59,526 bases of DNA from Reyranella sp. (GCA_021732285.1 JAKFVH010000041.1:1-59526), one strand, 5' to 3'; numbered from the stretch's first letter, positions 43,170-51,684 are shown. Numbers and translations: made by a program. The notes: a model not told the origin generated them from the letters alone.

Positions 43170-45209
43170 ATGGCAACTGAGCATCCGAGCGTTTGTACGC
43201 TCGACTGCCCCGACACGTGCAGTCTCGCGGTCACGGTCGAGAACGACCGCATCGTCAAGGTCCGCGGGTCGACGTCGCTGCCCTATACCGGCGGCGTCGT
43301 CTGCAACAAGGTGGCTCACCACAGCGCCGAGTTCGTTCACGGCACCGGCCGCTTGCACTATCCGCTGCGGCGAGTCGGTCCGCGTGGCTCCGGCCGGTTC
43401 GAACGGATCACCTGGGCCGAGGCGTTCGACGCGATCCATGGCAGCGTGATGTCGGTCGTCGACCGATGGGGCCCGCAGGCCGTCATGCCGCTGAGCTACG
43501 GCGGGCCCCATGGGCTGCTGTCGATCGACAGCATGTCGCTGCGGTTCTTTCACAAGCTCGGCGCCACTCAGTTGTTTCGTGGATCACTCTGCGGCGGGGT
43601 CCGCAGCGAAGCCTGGTTGGGCACCTACGGCAACGCTCCGGGTGTCGGCCCCGACCTTGCGGCCGAGGCTGAGCTCAATGTGCTGTGGGGCAACAACGCC
43701 ACCGTCACGAACCTGCATCTGGTACGGAAGGTTCGCGAGGCCAAGCGCCGCGGCGGTCGACTGGCGGTGATCGATCCGCTGCGCACCAAGATCGCCGAGC
43801 AGGCGGACCTCCATCTCACGCCCAAGCCCAGCACCGACGTGCTCCTGGGTTTCGCCCTCGCCGTCGAGCTCGAGCGGCTGGGCGCCCACGACCTGGCGTT
43901 CATCGACAAGCATGTCAGCGGCTACCAGGAGTACATGAGCCTGGCGCGCCAATGGCCATCGGAGACCGCCGCGGAAGCATGCGGCATTCCCGCCGAAGAT
44001 ATCCGCACGCTCGCCAGGTGGATGGCGGAAGCCAATCCGCTGGTGCTCGCGCCCGGCAACGGCCTCGAGCGCGGCCGCAACGGCGGCAGCGGCATACGCG
44101 CGGCCATCGCGCTGCCGGCCCTTTTAGGCAAGCTCGACCGGCGCAACGGCATTGTGCTCGGCGCCCGTGGGGCGTTTCCCCGGACGCCGAACAAGCTCAC
44201 GCGGCCCGATCTGGTTCCGGCCGGCACGCGAACCCTGAACATCAACGATATCGGCCGCCATCTCGAGCGCGACGACATCGACCCGCCGCTCAGGGCTCTC
44301 TTCATCTACAACCACAATCCGATCGTCGTGCATCCCGACCAGAATCGCATGAAGCGCGGCCTGGCGCGCGAAGACATCTTCCTCGTCGGCGTCGAGGTCG
44401 CCATGACGGAAAGCATGCAGCACTGCGATATCGTGCTGCCGGCCGCCACGCACTTCGAATGCGACGATATCTATCCCGCCTACGGCCATCACTGGCTGCA
44501 GCGTGCCGAGCCCGTGATAGCGCCGGTCGGCGAAAGCCTGCCCAACACCGAGATCTTCCGCCGGCTGGCCGCACGATTCGGGTTCGATGACGACTGCTTC
44601 AAGGCGACGGATCGCGAGCTGATGGATGACGCCGTGGACCCGTCGGATCCCCGGCTGCGCGGGATCCGGCCGAGCGAGATTCCGACCACGAAGGCGCTGC
44701 GCATGGCGGCCGGCGACGACCGTCCGCTGGCGCTTTTCGACAACGTCATGCCGGCGACGCCGTCGGGCAAGATCGAGCTTGTCTCGGATGTGCTGGCGCA
44801 AAAGTGGGGCGCATCGGCAAGAACGCCGGCCTTTCGACCGCGCGAGGGCAGGTTTCCCCTGTCGCTCGTCTCGCCCGCTTCCGACGAACGCATTTCGTCG
44901 ACCTTGCTGGGCGCCGGCGGCGGCGTCGGCGATACGCCGCCCTTGCTGATGCATCCGCTTGATGCAGAAGCGCGGGGTCTTGGCGCCGCGACAAGGGTCA
45001 GGGTCTGGAACGATCTCGGCACCGTGATCCTGCCGCTGCAGGTCACGGAGGCGATCCGGCCCGGCGTCGTCTCATCGGAGAAGGGCGCGTGGCTGGCGAC
45101 CAGCAGCACGGCGCAGACGATCAGCGCGCTCGTATCGGCCGATCAGAAAGCCGACCTCGCCGAAGGCGCCTGCTTCAATGACACCGGCGTCGAGGTGGAG
45201 GCCGCCTGA
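43170..45209 (+). CDS. cytoplasmic molybdopterin oxidoreductase
   Basis: A 679-residue DMSO reductase-superfamily protein. The N-terminal 4Fe-4S motif is CTLDCPDTC followed by VVCNKVAHH. The Mo-bisMGD domain shows SLRFFHKLGATQLFRGSLCG, NVLWGNNATVTNLHL, PLRTKIAEQADLHLTPKPST and the C-terminal molydop-binding domain with LLMHPLDAEARGLG and RVRVWNDLGTV. There is no Tat signal, so it is cytoplasmic. This compact single-subunit form is usually annotated molybdopterin-dependent oxidoreductase of unknown substrate. It probably shares an operon with the EamA transporter under the MocR regulator. Confidence 0.92.
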   Translation: MATEHPSVCTLDCPDTCSLAVTVENDRIVKVRGSTSLPYTGGVVCNKVAHHSAEFVHGTGRLHYPLRRVGPRGSGRFERITWAEAFDAIHGSVMSVVDRWGPQAVMPLSYGGPHGLLSIDSMSLRFFHKLGATQLFRGSLCGGVRSEAWLGTYGNAPGVGPDLAAEAELNVLWGNNATVTNLHLVRKVREAKRRGGRLAVIDPLRTKIAEQADLHLTPKPSTDVLLGFALAVELERLGAHDLAFIDKHVSGYQEYMSLARQWPSETAAEACGIPAEDIRTLARWMAEANPLVLAPGNGLERGRNGGSGIRAAIALPALLGKLDRRNGIVLGARGAFPRTPNKLTRPDLVPAGTRTLNINDIGRHLERDDIDPPLRALFIYNHNPIVVHPDQNRMKRGLAREDIFLVGVEVAMTESMQHCDIVLPAATHFECDDIYPAYGHHWLQRAEPVIAPVGESLPNTEIFRRLAARFGFDDDCFKATDRELMDDAVDPSDPRLRGIRPSEIPTTKALRMAAGDDRPLALFDNVMPATPSGKIELVSDVLAQKWGASARTPAFRPREGRFPLSLVSPASDERISSTLLGAGGGVGDTPPLLMHPLDAEARGLGAATRVRVWNDLGTVILPLQVTEAIRPGVVSSEKGAWLATSSTAQTISALVSADQKADLAEGACFNDTGVEVEAA

Positions 45210-45213
45210 GGGG

Positions 45214-46110
45214 TCACGACACCTTCGACGTCTCGGCGCGATACCAGTCGAGGATCTCCGCGCCCGTCCACAACACGACGCCGTCGTGCCCGAGGATGTA
45301 GTCGTAGAGCATCTCCAGGTACTTGATCCGGTGCGGGACGCCGGTGAGGTAGGGGTGGATCGAGATCGCCATCACCCGCGGCACCGTCTTGCCCTCGAGA
45401 TAGAGCCGGTCGAACTGGTCGCGGCCGCGGCGCAGGATCTCGTCCGACGGCTGCTGCTGGACGGCGCTGATGACCACGTCGTTTACCTCGACCGTGTAGG
45501 GCACCGAGACCATGTTGCCGGTACGCGTCTTGAGCGCCACCGGCTGCTCGTCCATCACCCAGTCGGCGACATACTCGATGCCGGCCTCGGCCAGCAGGTC
45601 CAGCGTCTCGTCGGTCTCGGTCAGCCCGGGGCTCTCCCAGCCGCGCGGCGGCTTGCCGGTGAAGGCTTTTATGGCGGCGATGGTGTCGCGGATCGCCGAC
45701 TGCTGGTCATCGACCCGGTGCATGGGCCGCTGCACGAAGCCATGGCCCATGAACTCCCAGCCGGCGTCGTGCGCCGCCTGGCAAGCCTCGCGATAGAGCT
45801 CGCAGGCCGTGCCGTTGACGGCGAACGTCGCCTTGAGCTTGCGTGTGCCCAGCGCCTCGAGAAAGCGCCAGAACCCCACGCGCATGCCGTACTCGTGCCA
45901 CGCCCAGTTGGGCACGTCGGGCAGCAGGGGATTGCCCATCGGCGGCGGCAGCACCGTGCGCGGCATCGCCCCCAGGGGGCTCCAGTTCTCGACATTGACG
46001 ATGGTCCACACCGCCACGCGCGCCTCGTTGGGCAGCCGCAGGCGCGGCCGCTTGTGGATGGGCAGGTAGGGCGCGCGATTGCGGAGGCTGTGGCCCGGCT
46101 CCTGTGTCAT
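45214..46110 (-). CDS. polysaccharide-deacetylase-fold hydrolase (allantoinase/PuuE-like)
   Basis: A 298-residue NodB-fold metal-dependent hydrolase. The pattern RVAVWTIVNVENW, KATFAVNGTACELYREAC, WEFMGHGFVQRPMHRVDD, GWESPGLTETDETLDLLAEA and AISIHPYLTGVPHRIKYLE is that of the peptidoglycan deacetylase/PuuE allantoinase-like subgroup rather than chitin deacetylases. It has no signal peptide, so it acts in the cytoplasm, probably on a small cyclic or linear amide. It is convergent with the molybdopterin oxidoreductase, 4 bases apart. Confidence 0.88.
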   Translation of the reverse strand: MTQEPGHSLRNRAPYLPIHKRPRLRLPNEARVAVWTIVNVENWSPLGAMPRTVLPPPMGNPLLPDVPNWAWHEYGMRVGFWRFLEALGTRKLKATFAVNGTACELYREACQAAHDAGWEFMGHGFVQRPMHRVDDQQSAIRDTIAAIKAFTGKPPRGWESPGLTETDETLDLLAEAGIEYVADWVMDEQPVALKTRTGNMVSVPYTVEVNDVVISAVQQQPSDEILRRGRDQFDRLYLEGKTVPRVMAISIHPYLTGVPHRIKYLEMLYDYILGHDGVVLWTGAEILDWYRAETSKVS

Positions 46111-46173
46111 CGAGGTCTCCGGCGGGACGAATGAGGAGCCTTATAGCCGGCTCCATGTAGCCTCAGATACCGA

Positions 46174-46473
46174 CTAAGCCGCCTTGTCGATACGAAGGCG
46201 CACATGAATGCCCGCGCGATCAGCCAGTTCGACCAGCGCATCGAGGCTGAATTTGCTGATCCTGGCGCGTAGCAAGTCGTTCAATCGCGGTTGAGTGACT
46301 TGTAGTCGCCGCGCCGCCTGGGCTTGGGTGACCTTCCAGGTCCCGATTCGCTGGCGAAGGGCGATCAGAAGATCCGATCGCATGGTCATATTCGCTGCCT
46401 GGCCGGGAGTGTCTTCCAAGGCATCCCAGACGTTGGCGAACTTCACGCGCTGCTGGCTTCCTTCCATCATCAC
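46174..46473 (-). CDS. helix-turn-helix antitoxin-like regulator (HTH_37/XRE type)
   Basis: A 99-residue DNA-binding protein. After FANVWDALEDTPGQ and the helix RSDLLIALRQRI comes the helix-turn-helix VTQAQAARRLQVTQPRLNDL and the conserved tail KFSLDALVELADRAG. This arrangement is that of HTH_37-type regulators, commonly the antitoxin of RelE/HigB-like systems. Here no RelE-like gene is adjacent; instead it abuts a DUF4926 gene whose stop precedes the start (GTG ATG ATG) directly. It is the last gene of a three-gene cassette. It may autoregulate. Confidence 0.87.
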   Translation of the reverse strand: MMMEGSQQRVKFANVWDALEDTPGQAANMTMRSDLLIALRQRIGTWKVTQAQAARRLQVTQPRLNDLLRARISKFSLDALVELADRAGIHVRLRIDKAA

Positions 46474-46710
46474 TCAAGCAGCCGCCGGTACGTAGTGCAG
46501 AACCAGCAAGTCTTTCACGGGACAAGACGCGATTGCATAAGCGCGACCTTCGTCGTCACTGAATTCCACGAGTGAGGTCTTGTCGTCGAGCTTCTCGACG
46601 ATGGTGCCGACCTGGCCGCGCGCGAGACCGTGCGCAGGATAGTCGCGCAACAATGCCACCACATCCAAAGTGGGTGACTCCGCGTCCTTTGTGGTTCTCT
46701 TCGAGTTCAT
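46474..46710 (-). CDS. DUF4926 domain protein
   Basis: A 78-residue protein matching the DUF4926 pattern: LDVVALLRDYPAHGLARGQV and GTIVEKLDDKTSLVEFSDDE, with YAIASCPVKDLLVLHYV at the end. The fold is probably a small SH3-like barrel. DUF4926 genes are commonly found beside DUF6883 genes. The start ATG overlaps the stop of the upstream DUF6883 frame (ATGA), indicating translational coupling before that frame was interrupted; a start five codons upstream is also possible. Its stop abuts the start of the HTH gene. It could be an immunity or antitoxin-like partner, but function is unknown. Confidence 0.82.
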   Translation of the reverse strand: MNSKRTTKDAESPTLDVVALLRDYPAHGLARGQVGTIVEKLDDKTSLVEFSDDEGRAYAIASCPVKDLLVLHYVPAAA

Positions 46711-47048
46711 CGTTGCACCCAGCACGTCACAAATCTCGGGATGTCTTCGCCGGCCCGTACAATCCAGATCGTTCTTACCACAGCGCTCTTTCTATGTCGC
46801 CTCACCGTGACATCGAGGCGCCACTGGACTCCTCAGTCGTTGGTCATGATCTGGTGTGCGTCCTCGGAACGCGCGGCCTCCAAGAGGAAATCCCTTAGCC
46901 ATGCCGAGTCGCTGCGCTCAAGATCGAGTGCCTGGCGAAATACGCGAGCCTTATGTCTCCCACGCGGGTGCGTGGGGTTCAGACAATAATCCTCGATCTT
47001 GCGGACATCGAAGATCAGGTCAGCGCTATGAGGTAGCCGTCGCGTCAT
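46707..47048 (-). pseudogene. DUF6883 domain gene with in-frame TGA
   Basis: The reading frame encodes a DUF6883-type protein of 113 residues: ADLIFDVRKIEDYCLNPTHP, then RGRHKARVFRQALDL and SAWLRDFLLEAARSEDAHQI. Codon 72 is TGA (46833-46835). The same frame then continues with the family C-terminus, GVQWRLDVTV and AVVRTIWIVRAGEDIPRF, ending at a TGA that overlaps the DUF4926 ATG. The interrupted position probably held tryptophan (ND-W-GVQW), needing only TGG to TGA. Because the downstream half keeps the family pattern, the mutation is recent, or readthrough or a sequence error must be considered. It is divergent from the DadA-like gene. Confidence 0.82.
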
Positions 47049-47111
47049 GCTGGGGCACGATGATAGCGGTGCTGCTGGACTTTGATACCCGATCTTGTGG
47101 CAAAGTGGGGC

Positions 47112-48275
47112 ATGCAACGAAGCATTGAGCGCGGCGGTCATAGTGTCGCCATCGTCGGCGGTGGCGTGATGGGTTCGTCCATCGCATATCATCTCAAGAA
47201 CGATCCCAACTTCACCGGCAACGTCGTCGTCATCGAGCGCGATCCGACCTACGCTCGCGCCTCGTCGGCGCTGTCGGCGAGCTCGATCCGTCAGCAGTTC
47301 TCCACGCCGCTCAACATCCACCTGTCGCGCTACGGCATCGGCTTCCTGCGCCAGGCGTCCACGCTTTTAGACGTCGATCTCGGGCTGAAGGAGCCGGGCT
47401 ATCTCTTCCTGGCGAGTGACGCCGGCGAGGCGGTGCTGCGGGCGAACCACGCCGTCCAGAAAGGCGAAGGCTGCGCCGTCGAGCTGCTCGATCCGGCGGC
47501 CCTGCGCGGCCGCTTTCCCTGGATATCCGCCGAGGGCGTCCGGCTCGCCTCGCACGGCGTCGCCAACGAAGGCTGGTTCGACGGGCCGGCGTTGATGCAG
47601 GCCTTCCGCCGCAAGGCCCGTGAGCTCGGCGCCCGGTACGTCGCCGACGAGGTCCTGAAGCTCAGGCCCAACGCCGTCACCCTGCGCTCGGGCACCACGA
47701 TCGAGGCCGCGACGATCGTGCTCGCCGCCGGCCCGTGGTCCGGCGAGGTCGCCGCCACCGCGGGCATCGCGCTGCCCGTCGAGCCGCGCCGGCGTTCGGT
47801 GTTCGTGTTCGATGTCCGCAAGCCGCCCGGCCTGATGCCGCTCACCATCGATCCCTCGGGCACCTGGTGCCGCCCCGAAGGCCGCTTCTACATCGGCGGC
47901 ACGACGCCGGCCGAGGGCAACGATCCGCCGACCGCGCCGCTGGACGTCCAGCACCAGGAGTGGGACGACATGGTGTGGCCGGCGATCGCCCACCGCGTGC
48001 CGGCCTTCGAGGCGGCCAAGGTGGTGAATTCGTGGGCGGGCTACTACGAGTACAACACCTTCGACCAGAACGGCATCGTCGGCCGCCATCCGGAAATCGA
48101 CAGCCTGATCTTCGCTACCGGCTTCTCCGGCCACGGCATCCAGCAGTCGCCCGCCGTCGGCCGCGCCGTTGCCGAGCTGATCGTGCATGGCAGCTACCGC
48201 ACGCTCGACCTTTCGCCGTTCGGTTATGAACGGATATCCGCAGGCAAGCCTATCCGGGAGCTGAACGTGGTGTGA
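47112..48275 (+). CDS. DadA-like FAD-dependent oxidoreductase
   Basis: A 387-residue flavoprotein of the DAO family. The dinucleotide motif is SVAIVGGGVMGSSIAYHLKN; RASSALSASSIRQQFSTPLN follows, and the C-terminal GIVGRHPEIDSLIFATGFSG and HGIQQSPAVGRAVAELI close the FAD site. The ASSIRQQF segment is typical of the FOXRED1/sarcosine oxidase-like branch that oxidises N-methyl or secondary amino acids. The frame is open ten codons further upstream; ATG at 47112 gives the normal N-terminus. It precedes an aminotransferase and a ureohydrolase on the same strand, suggesting amino-compound catabolism. Confidence 0.9.
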   Translation: MQRSIERGGHSVAIVGGGVMGSSIAYHLKNDPNFTGNVVVIERDPTYARASSALSASSIRQQFSTPLNIHLSRYGIGFLRQASTLLDVDLGLKEPGYLFLASDAGEAVLRANHAVQKGEGCAVELLDPAALRGRFPWISAEGVRLASHGVANEGWFDGPALMQAFRRKARELGARYVADEVLKLRPNAVTLRSGTTIEAATIVLAAGPWSGEVAATAGIALPVEPRRRSVFVFDVRKPPGLMPLTIDPSGTWCRPEGRFYIGGTTPAEGNDPPTAPLDVQHQEWDDMVWPAIAHRVPAFEAAKVVNSWAGYYEYNTFDQNGIVGRHPEIDSLIFATGFSGHGIQQSPAVGRAVAELIVHGSYRTLDLSPFGYERISAGKPIRELNVV

Positions 48276-48291
48276 TAGTCTCCAGGCAGTG

Positions 48292-48451
48292 CCTCCCCCG
48301 TCATACGGGGGAGGTGCCCCGTCATACGGGGCGGAGGGGGAAGGCCTCACCGGCGATCTCGGAAATTCCAGATCTGAAATCGTCAGGCACCTCGACTGAG
48401 GCTGTCCCCCTCCGGCCCTTCGGGCCACCTCCCCCGTGTGAACGGGGGAGG
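48292..48451. repeat. MITE-like repeat, family B copy 2
   Basis: Begins CCTCCCCCGTCATACGGGGG and ends CCCCCGTGTGAACGGGGGAGG with a second internal GCCCCGTCATACGGGGC hairpin. The core TTCCAGATCTGAAAT matches the TTTCAGATCTGAAAT core of copy 1, and CACCGGCGATCTC matches its CACCGGTGATCTC. It fills the gap before the aminotransferase gene. Confidence 0.85.
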
Positions 48452-48475
48452 TGAAGAAATCGCAAGGAGTATCCC

Positions 48476-49813
48476 GTGCCCGACACCGCGCTGGTCAATT
48501 CGGACCTGCAATCCGCCCTCGACGAGGCGCGCCAGGCCTATGCCTCCCGCAACCCTAAAAGCCTCACGCGCCACCACGAAGCGTGCGAGGCCATGCCCGG
48601 CGGCAACACCCGCACCACGCTGCACAATTCGCCGTTCCCGCTCACCGTCGTGCGCGGCGAAGGCTGCCGGCTGTGGGACGCCGACGGCCACGAATACATC
48701 GACGTGCTGGGTGAATACACCGCCGGCATCTACGGCCACTCCCATCCGGTGATCCGCGCCGCCATCGACCGCGCCCTGAACCACGGCTGGAACTACGGCG
48801 GCCGCAACGCCAACGAGGCCAAGCTCGCCAAGCTGGTGGCCGACCGCATGCCCTCGATCGACCTGGTGCGTTTCACCAACTCCGGCACCGAGGGCAACGT
48901 CATGGCGCTCGCGGGCGCCCGCGTCTATGCCCAGCGCAAGGGCCGCGCCAAGGCCACCAAGGTCATGGTGTTCCACGGCGGCTATCACGGCGGCGTGCTC
49001 TATTTCGTGAGCGGCGGCAGCCCGGTGAACGTGCCCTACGGATACATAGTGGCGCCCTACAACGACGTCGAGGGCACGCGCACGCTGCTGGCCAAACACG
49101 GCGAGGAGCTGTTCGCCGTCCTGCTCGAGCCCATGCAGGGCAGCCACGGCTGCCTGCCGGGCGACCTGGATTTCCTGAAGATGGTGCGCGAGGAGACCCG
49201 CGCGCGCGGCATCACCATGATCTTCGACGAGGTCATGACCTCGCGGCTGTCGCCCGGCGGCCTGCAGGAGAAGACCGGGGTGATCCCCGACATGACCACG
49301 CTCGGCAAGTACATCGGCGGCGGCATGTCGTTCGGCGCCTTCGGCGGTCGGCGCGACATCATGGAGCTGTTCGACCCGACCAAGCCCGACCACCTGCCGC
49401 ACGCCGGCACCTTCAACAACAACGCCCTCACCATGGCCGCGGGCGCGGCGGGCTATGGCGAGGTCTATACGCCGGCCGCCGCCAAGGAGCTGAACGAGCG
49501 CGGCGAGAAGATCCGCCAGCGCCTGAACGCCATCTGCCAGCGCGAGAAGGTGGCCTTCCAGTTCTCCGGCATCGGCTCGATGATGACGGCGCACGCCACG
49601 TCGCGGCCGATCCGGACGGCGGCCGATATCGCCTCGGGCAGCCAGGACGCCAAGGAGCTGTTCTTCTTCGACATGATGGCCGCCGGCATCTGGATCGCCC
49701 GCCGCGGCTTCGTGGCGCTCAACATCATGATCGGCGACGGCGAAGGTGACCGGTTTGTGGCGGCGGTCGAGGAATTCGTCACCGCAAGAAAGGCTCTTTT
49801 GCAGGCGAAATGA
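48476..49813 (+). CDS. class III aminotransferase (glutamate-1-semialdehyde aminomutase-like)
   Basis: A 445-residue fold-type I PLP enzyme. Key elements are DADGHEYIDVLGEYTAGIYG, VRFTNSGTEGNVMALAGAR (phosphate-binding loop), ITMIFDEVMTSRLSPGG and the PLP lysine in MTTLGKYIGGGMSFGAFGG, followed by HAGTFNNNALTMAAG. It resembles HemL-like subfamily members that act on amino acids rather than true HemL. The start is GTG with an AAGGAG ribosome binding site that lies outside the upstream repeat. It is followed by a ureohydrolase, consistent with breakdown of guanidino or amino acids. Confidence 0.92.
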   Translation: MPDTALVNSDLQSALDEARQAYASRNPKSLTRHHEACEAMPGGNTRTTLHNSPFPLTVVRGEGCRLWDADGHEYIDVLGEYTAGIYGHSHPVIRAAIDRALNHGWNYGGRNANEAKLAKLVADRMPSIDLVRFTNSGTEGNVMALAGARVYAQRKGRAKATKVMVFHGGYHGGVLYFVSGGSPVNVPYGYIVAPYNDVEGTRTLLAKHGEELFAVLLEPMQGSHGCLPGDLDFLKMVREETRARGITMIFDEVMTSRLSPGGLQEKTGVIPDMTTLGKYIGGGMSFGAFGGRRDIMELFDPTKPDHLPHAGTFNNNALTMAAGAAGYGEVYTPAAAKELNERGEKIRQRLNAICQREKVAFQFSGIGSMMTAHATSRPIRTAADIASGSQDAKELFFFDMMAAGIWIARRGFVALNIMIGDGEGDRFVAAVEEFVTARKALLQAK

Positions 49814-49836
49814 ATACCTATATGGGCGACATAAGA

Positions 49837-49944
49837 GAGGTCCCCGTCGTCTCGACCGGAGCCGAGCGCAGCGAGGCGAAGCGGAGAGACCTCGTCTGCA
49901 GCGGGCAAGATCCCTCGACTACGCTTCGCTCCGCTCGGGATGAC
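49837..49944. repeat. palindromic intergenic repeat, family A
   Basis: GAGGTCCCCGTCGTCTCGACC opposite GATCCCTCGACTACGC, with GAGCGCAGCGAGGCGAAGCG and the right end CGCTTCGCTCCGCTCGGGA-TGAC. The right arm matches those at 3870-3936 and 55684-55816. It ends 5 bases before the agmatinase-family start. Confidence 0.8.
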
Positions 49945-49949
49945 AGAAG

Positions 49950-50939
49950 ATGAACGACGCTTCGCACCCCTCCAAGCCTGCCTTCCCGCAGCCGGTCTCC
50001 GGCACGGTGGTGCCGCGCTTCGGCGACGTCGCCACCTTCATGCGCCTGCCCTTGTTCCGCGATCCCGCCGATGTCGAGATCGGCATGGTCGGCGTGCCGT
50101 GGGACGGGGGAACCACCAACCGGCCAGGCGCCCGCCACGGCCCGCGCCAGATGCGCGACCTCTCGACCATGATGCGCCGCGTGCACCACGTCACCGGCGT
50201 GGCACCTTACGAGTTGGCCAAGTGCGGCGACCTCGGCGACGCGCCGGTCAACCCGGCCAGCCTCGACGATTCGCTGGAGCGCATCGAAGCCTTCTTCGCC
50301 AAGCTGCACTCCGCAGGAGCGGTGCCCTTGTCGGCCGGTGGCGACCACCTGATCACGCTGCCTATCATGCGCGGCATCCGCAAAGGCCTGCCGCCGCTCG
50401 GCATGGTGCATTTCGACGCCCACAGCGACACATGGGACACCTATTTCGGCGGCTACAAGTACACCCACGGCACGCCGTTCCGCCGCGCCGTCGAGGAGGG
50501 CCTTCTGGACCCCAAGCGCGTGGTCCAGATCGGCATCCGCGGCTCGCTCTACAAGCGCGACGACAACATGTGGGCGGTCGAGCAGGGCATGCGGGTGATC
50601 ACCATCGAGGAGTATTTCGACCTCGGCGTCGACAAGGTGATCGCCGAGGCCCGACGCGTCGTCGGCGACGGCCCGACCTATGTCAGCTTCGACGTCGACG
50701 GCCTCGACCCCGCCTACGCGCCGGGCACCGGCACGCCCGAGATCGGTGGCTACACCCCGCACGAGGCGCAGCGCATGCTGCGCGGCCTGCGCGGCCTCGA
50801 CCTGGTCGGCGGCGACGTCGTCGAGGTCTCGCCGCCCTTCGACATGAGCGGCAACACCGCGCTCGTCGGCGTCACCATGATGTGGGAGATCCTCTGCCTG
50901 CTCTCCGAGGCGGTGGCCAGGCGGAAGGGTAGGGTTTGA
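49950..50939 (+). CDS. agmatinase/ureohydrolase family protein
   Basis: A 329-residue Mn-dependent ureohydrolase. Metal-binding motifs are intact: SAGGDHLITL, MVHFDAHSDTWDTYFGG and SFDVDGLDPAYAPGTGTPE. The family releases urea from agmatine, guanidinobutyrate, guanidinopropionate or related compounds; the substrate cannot be set from sequence, although the preceding amine-oxidising and transaminating genes favour a guanidino-acid route. The start is ATG with AGAAG just upstream, part of the adjacent repeat end. A diverged copy of its 3' region lies beyond the toxin-antitoxin pair downstream. Confidence 0.93.
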   Translation: MNDASHPSKPAFPQPVSGTVVPRFGDVATFMRLPLFRDPADVEIGMVGVPWDGGTTNRPGARHGPRQMRDLSTMMRRVHHVTGVAPYELAKCGDLGDAPVNPASLDDSLERIEAFFAKLHSAGAVPLSAGGDHLITLPIMRGIRKGLPPLGMVHFDAHSDTWDTYFGGYKYTHGTPFRRAVEEGLLDPKRVVQIGIRGSLYKRDDNMWAVEQGMRVITIEEYFDLGVDKVIAEARRVVGDGPTYVSFDVDGLDPAYAPGTGTPEIGGYTPHEAQRMLRGLRGLDLVGGDVVEVSPPFDMSGNTALVGVTMMWEILCLLSEAVARRKGRV

Positions 50940-50948
50940 CCCTCCGGC

Positions 50949-51314
50949 CTATCCCACAATGGAAAGGTCCATCTGCACTTCGCGTACCAGCACCTCGGGA
51001 GCGACGGAGCCACGCTTGCCGGGAACGAGCTTTACCAAGCCGTACTGGCTCATGGTCTTGAGCGTGCGCGATAGATTGCTCGCTCTCCTGCCTGTCAGCG
51101 CCTCCAGCTCCGCAAGGGACGATGGGCGCCGCTCGTCAATGATCCTCAGCAACTTGCGGTTCGGTTCTGATAGGACCTTCGCAAGGGACTCCAGCGATGT
51201 GAACCAAATTTTGGGTTCACTCGGCCGCCGACGGCGTTCTCCGCGCGCGATCTGTAAAGCGCGTTCACGAAGCTCACGATGGGTGGCAATGCCAACCTTG
51301 GTTTTCTCAGTCAT
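50949..51314 (-). CDS. TumA-like antitoxin, winged-helix DNA-binding protein
   Basis: A 121-residue protein with a basic helical N-terminus (RELRERALQIARGERRRRP) and a C-terminal winged helix (KLLRIIDERRPSSLAELEAL, then RRASNLSRTLKTMSQYGLVK). This is the HVO_A0114-type putative DNA-binding family that pairs with TumE toxins. Its start overlaps the end of the upstream TumE gene by 8 bases, the usual arrangement for toxin-antitoxin genes. It would neutralise the toxin and, with it, repress the operon. Its stop lies 9 bases from the agmatinase stop, which is convergent. Confidence 0.87.
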   Translation of the reverse strand: MTEKTKVGIATHRELRERALQIARGERRRRPSEPKIWFTSLESLAKVLSEPNRKLLRIIDERRPSSLAELEALTGRRASNLSRTLKTMSQYGLVKLVPGKRGSVAPEVLVREVQMDLSIVG

Positions 51315-51684
51315 GGTTTCGCTCCTTTAGGATGCGCGCAATTTCATCGAAGAAATCGGCAATCAGCTTCTCGGCGCTTGCGAACCGGTATGGCTGCCCT
51401 TCGTCGGTTTCGTCTCGGTGCCAATGATCGAACGCCGACTGCCGTCTGACAAACCTGCCGCCACGGTGAGGAACCCCATGGGCATTGTCGTAACCCATCA
51501 GCCGTCGGCCATCCGGCGCATGGAAGGTCAGCGAATATGAAACACCGTGTGGCCTTGCTGGCGTCGTGGCGATCCGCTTGACCGTGAACCGTGCTACGTA
51601 CCCGCCGTCGTAAATGATCTCTTCACCGTCGAGGTCGAGTAGATAGGCAAGGCCTTCGTCCTCGCGAGACATTTCCAATACCAT
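51307..51684 (-). CDS. TumE-family toxin
   Basis: A 125-residue protein with the TumE (DUF6516-like) pattern: GYVARFTVKRIATTPARPHG and YSLTFHAPDGRRLMGYDNAH, then AFDHWHRDETDEGQPYRF and the C-terminal helix EKLIADFFDEIARILKER. In known pairs the gene order is toxin first, antitoxin second, as here. The toxic activity of this family is poorly defined; a nuclease-like action is often assumed. The start codon lies inside a palindrome that is probably the autoregulatory operator. A second in-frame ATG four codons in is also possible. Confidence 0.85.
   Translation of the reverse strand: MVLEMSREDEGLAYLLDLDGEEIIYDGGYVARFTVKRIATTPARPHGVSYSLTFHAPDGRRLMGYDNAHGVPHRGGRFVRRQSAFDHWHRDETDEGQPYRFASAEKLIADFFDEIARILKERNHD

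Noticed and set aside
16943..46835. TGA read as tryptophan throughout (alternative code)
   Set aside because: Many intact genes in the window end naturally at TGA, often in ATGA overlaps, so TGA is a normal stop here; the two in-frame TGAs need local explanations.
46833..47321. 162-codon version of the DUF6883 frame with an upstream start
   Set aside because: The upstream third overlaps the start of the divergent DadA-like gene and is not family-like; the family-like part starts at 47048.
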